Shown here piece by piece: positions 25,101 to 34,076 of a stretch of DNA of 64,000 nt; the first letter of the stretch is position 1, and each line of letters opens with the position of its first letter. The stretch is from Brassica napus (Eukaryota > Streptophyta > Magnoliopsida > Brassicales > Brassicaceae): contig NC_063448.1 in NCBI RefSeq assembly GCF_020379485.1, positions 17,073,726 to 17,137,725 on the forward strand, written 5' to 3'. Position numbers and translations under genes: made by a program. The notes under the pieces were generated by a model, which saw nothing but the letters and a program-made list of their open reading frames with translations, had not been told where the DNA came from and ran no database searches.

Positions 25101-26586
25101 CCTCCACTCATGGAGACAATGGACCAAAATTGCCGGTGATTGATTGGAACACTTTTTAATAGTATAGATATTTAATAAATAGTTATAAATTCATTCAAAT
25201 TTTATAAAACAATCAACCCAAAAATACCCGCGCGGGTCAAAATCTTGGTTTTAGTTATAATAGAGTAGGAATCTTTTGTGCTAATCTGAAAGGAGTAGAT
25301 AACACTATGTGCTCACCTGTTAAGCAATCATTTCGATCCATCTGAGCCTCGTCTTCCCAGATCCTCCATCTATGAATCTGGAAAAAATAGGCAAATTAAA
25401 AATACTAATTCATATAGGATATTGAATCATTTAAGAAGTATATATGCAAGGAGAAGCAACAAATTCATAACTCTTATATACAAAAACTTCAGTAGATAAA
25501 AGTAAAACTAAGTTAATGTTTGATGATGTTACCTTCACGATTGCAAGGAGCATAGTCAAGCAGCTGTAAGTTACATGTGTGACTGCCATTATAAATATGA
25601 AGCGATGCAATTGTTCCATGCCTTCATATGAAACAAATGGCTCATGTCCCTGTTAAGTAGATAATATTATGTCTTTTGACTACTCTATAGATCTTTGGTT
25701 TGTTAATTTTTATCACATGATAGAGACTATATATCACAAAATGAGTTTAATAGAAAACCTCACTGCAAGTAGTCTCGCCAATGCCAACCAATCTTCTCCT
25801 CAAGATGTGGAAGAAAGGAGATCTCGTCAACCGAGTCCGTTTGACAGATGAAATAGTACTATCATGTTCCTCAATGATCTCAGACCGGGAACATGGGACA
25901 AATCTGTTGTCGTAGAAACTTGAAGAAACGCATATGTTAGCTATTGTGCTAGAGATAGCTGTAAGAAGAAGAGATATGAATCCGAGCAGCATCAGCTCTG
26001 TAAAGAAAACCATTTCAAAAACCAATAAATATATAGGACAAAACTATTACTAAACATATATATTATTACATTGTTTAATATATTGATACACCAACCTTCT
26101 TTCATTTTCTCTAATGCAGCAAACAAAGGTTTCCTCTTTGTTTTCCGCAACCACTATGGACAAAATAGAACTCAAAAAGTTATAACAAAACGAAAAATAA
26201 AAGAGCATTTAAAGTTACAAAAAACTTTAACAATTGGCTCCTGAGGATATACAAAAAAATGGAAGTCAACCATACTTTAAAATTCCCATAATTCTTGTCA
26301 AGGCTAAGTATTTGAAAATTTCCATAATTTATTTCGGTTCATCGATTCAATAAGTCTGGAGGCAAGCATTCTAATTGAAGAATATAGAAACAAAAATGCA
26401 AAGACAGTCATAATGCAAAGAATATATATATTTATAGGTACTTACGTTACTAAGCCGATGAATGGAACGCTCAACAATCAAAGAAACAACTACAAAGACA
26501 GTCAAAACTGTAGCAACGGACCAAGTTGGTGTTAGACCCAACGTTCTCTCCCTTGGTTCTGCTCCATAATCATTTTCTTCTCTCAT
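13132..26586 (-). CDS. MLO14: MLO-family seven-TM protein, MLO14 orthologue
   Basis: Fifteen coding exons join in frame with GT-AG introns (high to low): 26446-26586, 26096-26153, 25759-25997, 25533-25649, 25317-25377, 19916-20010, 19621-19695, 19147-19232, 18866-18915, 14359-14399, 14085-14255, 13950-13985, 13761-13828, 13613-13673, 13132-13527. The sum is 1695 nt, or 564 residues plus stop. MLO hallmarks are the N-terminal LTPTWSVATV in TM1, ELMLLGFISLLLT in TM2, cysteines in the first outer loop, HRWRIWEDE, FFRQFGHSVV, LWGFVVAFML, KLRPRDELFWF and ALVTQMGTNYK, then a basic calmodulin-binding-type helix (GWGKATRRRRRHG) and a Ser/Thr-rich cytoplasmic tail. Known family role: plasma-membrane calcium-linked proteins in powdery mildew susceptibility, root thigmomorphogenesis or fertility, depending on clade. 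Tail and synteny favour MLO14 (clade I). Start chosen at 26586; an in-frame ATG at 26637 is possible. Introns 5 and 9 are about 5.3 and 4.5 kb and full of transposons. Confidence 0.9.
15728..15735 (+). promoter_or_regulatory. TATA-box-like promoter inside the intronic MULE
   Basis: CTATATAAAG is followed about 40 bases later by a CT-rich leader (ACACATTCTCTCTCCTCC) and then an ATG with a very short ORF. This has the look of a plant core promoter and 5' UTR, directed against MLO14. No activity is shown by sequence alone. Confidence 0.35.
17484..18245. repeat. Large inverted repeat (~350-bp arms) in the MULE
   Basis: The sequence from about 17484 to 17830 pairs with the reverse complement of about 17899 to 18245, around a centre near 17865. 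Landmarks pair in order: GTTAGTTTTGCAATTGAAAA with its complement, the AAATCTTGAAG stretch, and the TTGACTTTGAAATCTG segment. A few small indels and mismatches occur. Transcription would give a long hairpin RNA. Confidence 0.75.
20882..23910 (-). mobile_element. 5'-truncated L1-type LINE
   Basis: A 3029-bp insertion has a perfect 16-bp target-site duplication ATGCTGTGAATATGCT at 20866-20881 and 23911-23926. Its minus-strand 3' end carries a poly(A) tail (poly-T at 20882-20890). Minus-strand ORF2 fragments are collinear with plant L1. From the 5' side these are a reverse-transcriptase N-terminal part at 23551-23817, an RT core at 23150-23593 (RPISLCNVGYK, AFVAGRLISDNI, TDMSKAYDRVEW), an RT C-terminal region at 22217-22591 (GGLGFKD), a zinc-binding RVT region at 21521-21862 and an RNase H-like remnant at 21088-21396. 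Endonuclease and ORF1 are absent. Frameshifts and stops make it inactive. Confidence 0.9.
23968..24722. mobile_element. Emigrant MITE (outer copy)
   Basis: Ends CAGTAGAATAGAACCTCTATAA on the left and GATGTTCTACTG on the right are flanked by TA (23966-23967 is TA-like, 24723-24724 is TA). The interior matches the copy at 277-837. It is interrupted by a second Emigrant at 24082-24275; without that insertion it would be about 560 bp. Confidence 0.8.
24082..24275. mobile_element. Emigrant MITE nested in another Emigrant
   Basis: A 194-bp element with termini CAGTGAAACCTCTATAAATTA and TAAAGAGGTTATACTG is flanked by TA on both sides (24080-24081 and 24276-24277). Removing it restores the AAGATATATTTATTC sequence seen uninterrupted in the copy at 277-837. 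Confidence 0.85.
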
Positions 26587-26667
26587 TGCTGCGTCTTTCC
26601 TTTGTTTTTTTTTTTTAAATTCCAATAGATTACTCACAATATATTCTTCTTGTGCAAGAAGTTTAGG

Positions 26668-26816
26668 CTGTAAAATCTAGATAGATCATAATCCTGTATT
26701 TAAAATAAGAGTCTCTTAAAATAATCAACCGTATAGAAGAGTTAAAACTCGACGGAAAGCTGTAAACTAAAAAAGGAAATAATAAAAACTAGGAGAACTT
26801 ACTTACGGGGACAGAG
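26668..26816 (-). other. Probable 5'-UTR intron of MLO14
   Basis: On the minus strand a consensus donor (CCCC then GTAAGTAAG) lies at 26816 and a good acceptor (TTTTACAG) ends at 26668. Both are in the leader between the TATA box and the start codon. No transcript evidence is available here. Confidence 0.5.
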
Positions 26817-26899
26817 AATCACTCGAGTATAGTCTTGTTAGCAAAGAAGATGATTGAGAGACTGGTGAAGAAATACCACATAAAGAGAGAAGAGAAGGC

Positions 26900-26909
26900 T
26901 TTTTTATAG
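26900..26909 (-). promoter_or_regulatory. MLO14 TATA box
   Basis: CTATAAAAAA on the minus strand lies about 310 bases upstream of the start codon and upstream of the predicted leader intron. It is the best-placed TATA element for the gene. Confidence 0.5.
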
Positions 26910-27750
26910 CAAAGGTTTACTGAAAGCTAAAGATTTTAACAAACATTTCGTTCTACTCTCGAAAAGATTATATACTCAAGTAATTAATTAAGCCTATAAT
27001 GAAGATTTGGTTAAATTATTAAAAACAGAATGTGGATTGACAGCATAGTTGTAGGATCTAGAGGAATCAAATTGGAAACTGGCCAACTCAATAAATGCAT
27101 GTGTGGATCTTGATTCCCGTAATTAGAACAACTATTTTATTGTTGATAAGAAACAGAACAACCAATAGTTATATAATCGATCGATCAATTATGTATTCGT
27201 TTGATTTAGCCTCCTTGTCTATTCTTAAAACTGAACTCGTTTTCTACGCTAACAAAGAGAGAAACTTAATTATAAACCATCCACTTGGTTTATATGGTAA
27301 AAAGTAAAGGTACTGGTTATCACATTATATAAAAAGTTATACTTATATGGTATTTGCTTCAATAAAGCCATCATTGGTCAAAATAAAGAGGCCATCGTTG
27401 GTCCTTATACATATGTTAGGCTGTTTTTCCATAATGGCCAACTGGTATGTATTTGTCTATTATATTGTTTTCTAGAAGTTATAATTAAATCGGATCATCT
27501 CATTTATTTATTCCATGTAATTATAAATAATGTTATTTAATGATGAATATGATAATGTCACTGGATTATATGAAGATATATGCATGCCAGTGTACCACTA
27601 GGTGATCAACAAATGATAATCTGGTTGGATTGACTTATCACTCAATTTGATAAAAGAAAAAAAATTTGCAGACCGAACATGGAGTAAATTTCGCATTATT
27701 ATTAAACCCCTGACAAGTTAAAGCTGAGGACGCCAATTTGTACTTTTCTA
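26910..27750. other. MLO14 upstream / intergenic sequence
   Basis: AT-rich sequence upstream of MLO14 with no second gene recognised. It probably contains the rest of the promoter. Confidence 0.4.
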
Positions 27751-27758
27751 CTGTACTA

Positions 27759-27894
27759 CTGATCGATTAGGGATCATAGTTCTTATCATAAATTTTATCA
27801 AACAGAGTTAACAATAATTGTAATTAAGCTAATGGACATGAGCATTTTAACTATTCTTGGACCCTTTGTCACTAGTAGTCTAGTACGTAGACTC
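27759..27894 (+). repeat. Direct repeat, left copy
   Basis: This segment, with GGACATGAGCATT and CACTAGTA..ACGTAGACTC landmarks, recurs in the same orientation at 31602-31742. The two copies bound the repeat block between them. Confidence 0.7.
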
Positions 27895-28183
27895 ACTTCG
27901 CTACTATACTACACTAGGTAAGGAATCCGCGTGGAAACTCATTTTTTATAAATATATATATCATGTCAAAACGTAAAACATATGTGTTTATATTTATTTA
28001 TAGATAATATTAAAAATGTATATTCTATACTTTTAAATTACAACTAAAACACAAATACATCAATACTAATAAAATTATACATTTTTTATTATTTTAGGTA
28101 AGTTACTATAAAATTTTAAATTATATCAATTTATAATAAATAAATAAAATCTCTTATTAAACATAAAAATCTTTTTAAATAAA

Positions 28184-30330
28184 AAATGTGTCGTCAACGA
28201 AAAAGTACGAACGACTCATAACCTAAGAGGTACGAACACATAGTAAACTAAAGGATACAAACATTATGTGATTCAAGAGGTATGAACTTATTCCAAGGGG
28301 TGGACGAATGTGCCTTGAGTGAAGGTATGAATGTGTCATGACCGAAAAAGTTTAAAAGACGTGAACAAAAGGGTGTAAATTGAAATTGGGATCCATAAGA
28401 CAAAAAAGTTTTCAGATAGGTAAAAACAGAAAAAACTAAGAAATATTAAGAAACTGATATATTATAATTTGGATAGACTTTTTATGTTATCGAGAAAAAT
28501 TCATACTCTTATATCACCAGCACCATGGTTGACCATAAGATAAAAAAGTTTTTGGATGGGTAAAAACAGACAAAATCTAAGAAATATTAAAAAAATGATT
28601 AGGATAGAATTTTTATGTTGTCAAGAAAAGGTCATATTCTTGTATTACCAGCACCATGGTTGACCTTTAACATTCTCTCAGTGATGTCTCGTTCACACTT
28701 TTTCAGTCACGATCCATTCTTACCTCTTCGGTCATGATTCATTGGCACTCCTTTGGATATGACTCGTTTGCACCTTTTCATTCACGATCCATTCACGTTC
28801 TTTCAGTTACGATCCGTTCACACTCATTCGGTTACTATCCGTTTACTCCTTTTGGTCACGACACGTTTGCACTTTTTTGTCACAACCCATTTGCAATCTT
28901 TCGGTCATGACCATTTGCACTCTTTGGTCACGACCCGTTTGCAATTTTTCGGTCACGATCCATTCGCAACCTTTCGGTCACGATCCATTCGCAACCTTTC
29001 GGTCACGACCATTTGCAATATTTCAAACATGACCATTTGCACCCTTTCGATCATAACCCATTTGCACGCTTTCGGTCATAACTCATTTGCACGCTTTTGG
29101 TCATAGCCCATTTGTATCCTTTTTGTCATTGTCAAGATCCATTCGTATCCTTTTGGTCAAGATTAATTTCACATCCTTTCGGTCAAGAACTGTTTGCACC
29201 CTTTCGGTCAAGAACCGTTCACACCCTTTCGTTTATGACAGTTCACAGCCTTTCGGTCACGATCATTTTGTACATTTTCGGTGATAATACATTCACACCC
29301 CTTCAGTCACAACACTTTCGCACCCCTTGGATCATGATACGTGTGTACCTCTTGGATCATGTTCGTACCTCTTAGATTATGACGTGTTCATATCTCTTAA
29401 ATTACAACACATTTATACCTCTTTGTTGATGACACTATATAAATATTTATAATTTTTAATCAGTGTTAATATGAAAAGTAAACTTATATGAAATTTTTTT
29501 GTATTTATTAGTATTGAGATGAAAATTTATGTCTTTTTTTGTTTTTACTTTACTCATATCTATATATTAATACTTCATAAATATTTGTAATTGTTTTAAA
29601 TAGACCTTTTATGTTGGCCAGAAAAGATCATACTCTTATATCACTAACATCATGGGTGACCTTTAGCATTCTCTTGGTGATGTTTCGTTCTCACATTTTC
29701 AATAAGGATCCATTCTTACATCTTTTGTCATTATCCATTGACAGTGACACACCTTTGGTTACGACTCGTTCGCACCCTTTCAGTCAAGATCCATTCACAC
29801 TCTTTTGGTAACAAATCGTTCACACCCTTTTGGTTATGATCCGTTCACACCCTTTTTGGTCATGACCCGTATACACTTTTTTGGTCACAACCCATTCGCA
29901 ACCTTTCGATCACAACCATTTGCACCCTTTGGTCACGACCTGTTTGCAATTTTTCAGTCACGATCCCTTCGCAACCTTTCGGTCACGATCTTTTGCACCC
30001 TTTCGGTCATAACCCATTTGCACCCTTTGGTCACAGTCAAGATCCGTTCCCACCTTTTCAGTCAAGATTAATTTCACATCCTTTTGGTCAATATCCATTC
30101 GCACTTTTTCGTTTATGATCATTGGCATCTTTTCGGTCACGACCGTTTTGTATATTTTCGGTCAAAATACATTCACATTCTTTCAGTCACAAAATGTTCA
30201 TACTCCTATCAAGATATGTTTGTATCTCTTGAATCACAACACGTTTATACCTCTTAGATTATGATGCGTTCATATCTCTTAAATCACAACACATTTGTAC
30301 CTCTTCGTTGATGACACCACGTAAATATTT
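28184..30330. repeat. Degenerate ~26-bp minisatellite in two duplicated blocks
   Basis: Units resembling TCGGTCACGACCCATTTGCA followed by CCCTTT recur about every 25-26 bp in two blocks, about 28676-29430 and 29680-30330. The blocks and their unique leaders (TTTTATGTTG.CAAGAAAAG at 28611 and its relative at 29602) form a tandem duplication of about 985 bp. Left of block 1, at 28184-28380, related units occur in inverted orientation (TCGTCAACGAAAAAGTACGAA versus the TTCGTTGATGAC end at about 30303). The short HDPFATF-like ORFs are by-products of the repeat; the period is not a multiple of three. Confidence 0.75.
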
Positions 30331-30462
30331 ATCATTTTTTAATCATTGTTAATATGAAAACTGTGTCTCTTAAGTTTTTTTTATGAAAAGTTATTTTTAT
30401 TAGTATTGAAATGAAAATTTATGTCTTTTGTTTTTACTTTATTCATATATATGAATAGTCAC

Positions 30463-31268
30463 ATCTTTCAATTTAAAGGTGGTTATTTTGAAATGATACT
30501 TATATGAATAGTCACAACTATTCAATTTAAATAGCCACATCTTTTCAAATTAAAAGTAATGATTTTGAAATGATATAAATATAAATAGTCACAACTTTTC
30601 ATTTAAATAATTACATATTTTAAAATTAAATTCTAACTAATGCACAACTTTTGAAACAAATAACGAAAAGACACAACTTTAACAAGAAATAATCCTATAA
30701 AAATATACAATTTTTCAACATTGTTTGGGGTTTTCATGTAAAACATTTAAGAGATGCAACTTTTATGTATAAAACTTAAGAGATTCAAATTTTCATATTA
30801 ATCAATACACTGATTTTTAGAAATAAAACAATTGTAAATATTTATGAAATATTAATTAATAGATATGAGCAAAATAAAAACGAAAAGACATAATTTTTCA
30901 TCTCCATACTAATAAATACAACTTTTCATATAAAAAATTAAGAGATGAAACTTTAATATAGAAGAATAGTCACATTTTTGCTAGTTTAAAGGTGATTATT
31001 TTAAAATGATACTTATATGAATAGTCACAACTTTTCAATTGAAATAGTCACATCTTTTGAATCTGAAGGTAGTTACTTTGAAATGATACATATATGAATA
31101 GTCACAATTTTCATTTAAATAATTACATCTTTTTAATTTAAATACTAACTAATACACAACTCTTGAAACAAATAATGAAAGGACATATCTTAATATATCT
31201 AATGAAAAGACACAACTTTTAACAAGAAATAAAGTTCTTATAAAACACACAACTTTTTAACATTGTCT
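30463..31268. repeat. Tandem duplication of AT-rich GAATAGTCACAAC sequence
   Basis: Two copies of about 300 bp begin near 30463 and 30967, share the motif ATATGAATAGTCACAAC and run through AACAAGAAATAA to AACATTGT. Further weaker copies continue to about 31560. Non-coding. Confidence 0.6.
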
Positions 31269-31601
31269 GGGTTTGCTATTATTAATTGTTTTTTTCTTCA
31301 CCATTTTATTTGATTAGTGAAAATTATGCTTTGAGAAGGTATGGACATTAGACTATTTATAGATTTTCAAAAATTTGTTTGAAGAGTCACATATTTTGAA
31401 TTAAAAGGTTGTGTCTTTTTGTAATAACATTTATATGAAGAGTCACAACTTTTTAATATAAATGGTCACATTCTTTCAATATAAATAGTTATTTTTAAAT
31501 GAAAAGATACAACTTTTAATTGTTGAAAAGATACAACCTTTCAACATAAATGGAATTCACAACCTTTTGAATTAATTGGGATTGCTATTATTAGTAGATT
31601 A

Positions 31602-31742
31602 CTACTGGCTGATCAGTGATCATAATTTCTTATAATAAATGTTATCAAACAAATTTGAGAATAATTGTAATTATGTTAAGTAGATGGACATGAGCATTCT
31701 AACAAGTCTTGGTCCCTTTATCACTAGTACGTACGTAGACTC
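31602..31742 (+). repeat. Direct repeat, right copy
   Basis: Partner of 27759-27894, in the same orientation, with similar length and scattered differences. Confidence 0.7.
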
Positions 31743-32269
31743 GAATCTTGTAAGTAGTCAAGCCAAATCGCTACAACAAAACTTCCTCTTGATTTCTTCT
31801 AATGTGAATCACTTCTCATTAAATAACTAATCTTTAAATTTTTTTAGATCATATGCACTTGCAGATTTATCTCAAACATAACTTGCATAAAAGTGTAAGT
31901 CCATTATAATAATCAACTCAATTCTCTTAAATCTCTCTGCATACAACCCCTCCCCCCTCCTCCTCCCCCTCCCCACTTTATATATAAGGATAGGAGAATT
32001 ACAAAGATTGTAATTTGTAATGAGAAATTGCACTCCTTATACAAACATAACCTCGTAATTTGCAGGGATGGAAATTGACCTTTTTAGATGATGTGTTTTT
32101 TTTAATGGCACTTTTACCCCTATATTGATATATCACGGTGAAAATGTTTTTTTCAATAAAAAACACTATAATCAATATATGCTTTGTTTCTGAAATAAAA
32201 AAATTGTTCATCTCTCTTCTTTCACATTTACATTGTTTACATCAAAAAAAAGAGATGATGAACAGCTCC

Positions 32270-32271
<2 letters not shown>
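31743..32271. other. Intergenic sequence with TATA-like motif
   Basis: A C-rich tract (about 31946-31975) is followed by TTTATATATAAGG at 31977-31989, which could be a plant core promoter reading to the right. No downstream gene could be confirmed. Confidence 0.35.

Positions 32272-32342
<71 letters not shown>
32272..32342 (+). repeat. (CT)n microsatellite, ~35 units
   Basis: An uninterrupted CT dinucleotide run. It makes a spurious Leu-Ser ORF. The following 180 bases are less AT-rich (Ser/Pro-rich if translated) and may be a leftover gene 5' end, unrecognised. Confidence 0.95.
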
Positions 32343-32345
<3 letters not shown>

Positions 32346-32919
32346 ATCCTCCTCCCTCATCTTCCATGACCTCTTCATCTAAATCCCCTTTGTTTCCATC
32401 GACTGGTGTTTGCCCATTCCTCAGTTGGGTCGTCCCATCGAAGTTCTCTGAGAATATCTCATTCCATACTCACAGAGCTCGTGTCTCCGCCTCCGATTGT
32501 GTTCCTCCTTATCACCAATGATTGCCTGAATGGTCAGAGATACTCAAATCTCAAAAGGATGAGTCTTCACTAGATCGCTCTTCTTGCTGAGAACTGGAAT
32601 TAAATACCTTTTGGCTGGTAGTATGTCATGTTTTAAATTTGAAAGTTTTTGTTATTTCCAGTTTTAATTGAAATCGTCATATTCCGATTGAAGCTTTACT
32701 TAATGAGGAGTGTTAATGACGACCATGATTTTGTTGTACATTCATGGTAAATTTTGAGAGAACCTTTTATTATCAGAAACAGTGTTAGCCGGATAAATAT
32801 AATAGAAAATATTTTTTTTAATGGACTCACACTTTTATCATCCGGTTACCATCTTTTTGTTTTATTAGAGTTAAACGAACAAATTGGAACATAGCCATTC
32901 TTAGCTCAATCATACATAA
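32343..32919. other. Possible gene-start remnant, then AT-rich spacer
   Basis: A short ORF continues from the CT run to a stop at 32521 and contains no domain I know. The remainder to the LINE is AT-rich with no gene. Confidence 0.25.
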
Positions 32920-32996
32920 CATAGCCCTACCAAAGTGGGAAGCGAGAGTCTAACCCGAGGAGATATGACGAGAGAACTCGCTTTGGCTTCTCGGGT

Positions 32997-34076
32997 TTGT
33001 CATCAGAATGGAGAGTGAAGGAACATAGCCCCCGAAATGAGGCATATTCTGAACATTATGGACGCTCTGAATCCTCAGCTAAATCAACGAGACGATCCCT
33101 AGACTCTCAAAGAACAATTACTGAGGATCATCGTGGTATGCGAGACACTGGAAGAGGCTGGAAGTCCACTATGCCGGAGAAGAATAAATCTAGACTAGAG
33201 TGGAAACCGGTAGACCAGAATCAGAAAGAAACGCACACTGATAGAGATCGACACCAAAGATCAAAGGAAAAATCAGTAGTGAGGAACCTAGAACACTCGG
33301 AGAGAAGGGCCAAAGACAGCACTACGCCACCAACCATCCATAAGAATCTCCCCCTGGGAAAGGAAGTCACAGCAACACTAGGAACATATCAGCTTACGAA
33401 TGCACACTCCTCACTCGTACAGCTAGATAATAACATTAATAACAACAAGGTTCTTTCTGATGAGGATATGGAAGATCAAGAAAATGATCGGGAGGCTGCT
33501 AAAAAGGGAACAAACAAGACGAATGAGGAGGAGCTGCCATTATATACCGAAGAGGAGATGGATAAATTTGCTGAGGAATACGCAGGTACAGAGATGGACG
33601 AAGACATGATTGCTGACGATGACCTCTTGGATGAACTCGAAGTTGAGAAAGAGGTGGGTAAAAAGATTGGAACAGAGGACCATGTTCCGAAACGTCAAGA
33701 AGACCCTCTGACTAAATCAACTAATGGAGAGCAGAATAAGCGGAAACCAGTCTTGGGGAGAGACCAAGAAACACGAGCGGGCACAAAGGAGCATAAGGAT
33801 GGAAGCAAGGCAAAGGTCCCCACTGGGCAGAGTAAGAGAAGAGGTCTGAGAAGCCTTGATAGCAAGGGAACCTTAGCATCCAAAAAGCTTGCTGTAAGAG
33901 GCCGTGCTTCTCCAAAGGGTAAACTAGTTCGTTCTAGCCGTGCTCCTATAGAGAGAAGCTCCACCTCGCACCGCTTCCCTCCCAATGAGGTGTACCCGTC
34001 TTCAATGAAAAACAAAAGATCGTCTGCTGCTTCAGGTTTGGTGGGGTTCCAGAACCCACCCAATCCTCAGATATGA
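32997..34076 (+). CDS. LINE ORF1-like protein (gag-like)
   Basis: A 359-codon ORF, highly charged, with a Lys/Arg- and Glu-rich composition, an acidic stretch at about residues 150-215 and a basic C-terminal half. No CCHC zinc knuckle is visible. The position just 5' of an L1 ORF2 is the main ground for the call. The frame upstream (from about 32964, reading TRELALASRVCHQ) is similar to gag starts but ends in a stop, so the true N terminus may have been lost by a frameshift. Confidence 0.6.
   Translation: MSSEWRVKEHSPRNEAYSEHYGRSESSAKSTRRSLDSQRTITEDHRGMRDTGRGWKSTMPEKNKSRLEWKPVDQNQKETHTDRDRHQRSKEKSVVRNLEHSERRAKDSTTPPTIHKNLPLGKEVTATLGTYQLTNAHSSLVQLDNNINNNKVLSDEDMEDQENDREAAKKGTNKTNEEELPLYTEEEMDKFAEEYAGTEMDEDMIADDDLLDELEVEKEVGKKIGTEDHVPKRQEDPLTKSTNGEQNKRKPVLGRDQETRAGTKEHKDGSKAKVPTGQSKRRGLRSLDSKGTLASKKLAVRGRASPKGKLVRSSRAPIERSSTSHRFPPNEVYPSSMKNKRSSAASGLVGFQNPPNPQI

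Larger units (their letters stand above)
20223..25247 (+). mobile_element. Helitron-like host element in MLO14 intron 5
   Basis: The left end TCTCACTATCAAAAGAAGAGG after an A, followed by TTTTTAAAAAATCTAC, resembles the 5' end of the Helitron at 1171. The right end ACCCGCGCGGGTCAAAATCTTG resembles a Helitron 3' hairpin and tail, but with CTTG in place of CTAG, so it looks decayed. A LINE (20882-23910) and a nested pair of Emigrants lie inside it. A reversed Helitron-type 5' motif near 25149-25168 suggests a more complex history. Confidence 0.45.

Noticed and set aside
28753..30071. Series of ORFs with HDPFATF-like repeats
   Set aside because: They arise from the ~26-bp minisatellite, whose period is not a multiple of three; frames drift and overlap.
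32138..32521. 127-codon ORF with a long Leu-Ser run
   Set aside because: The run is a CT microsatellite. The remaining part has no recognised domain, so no gene is called.
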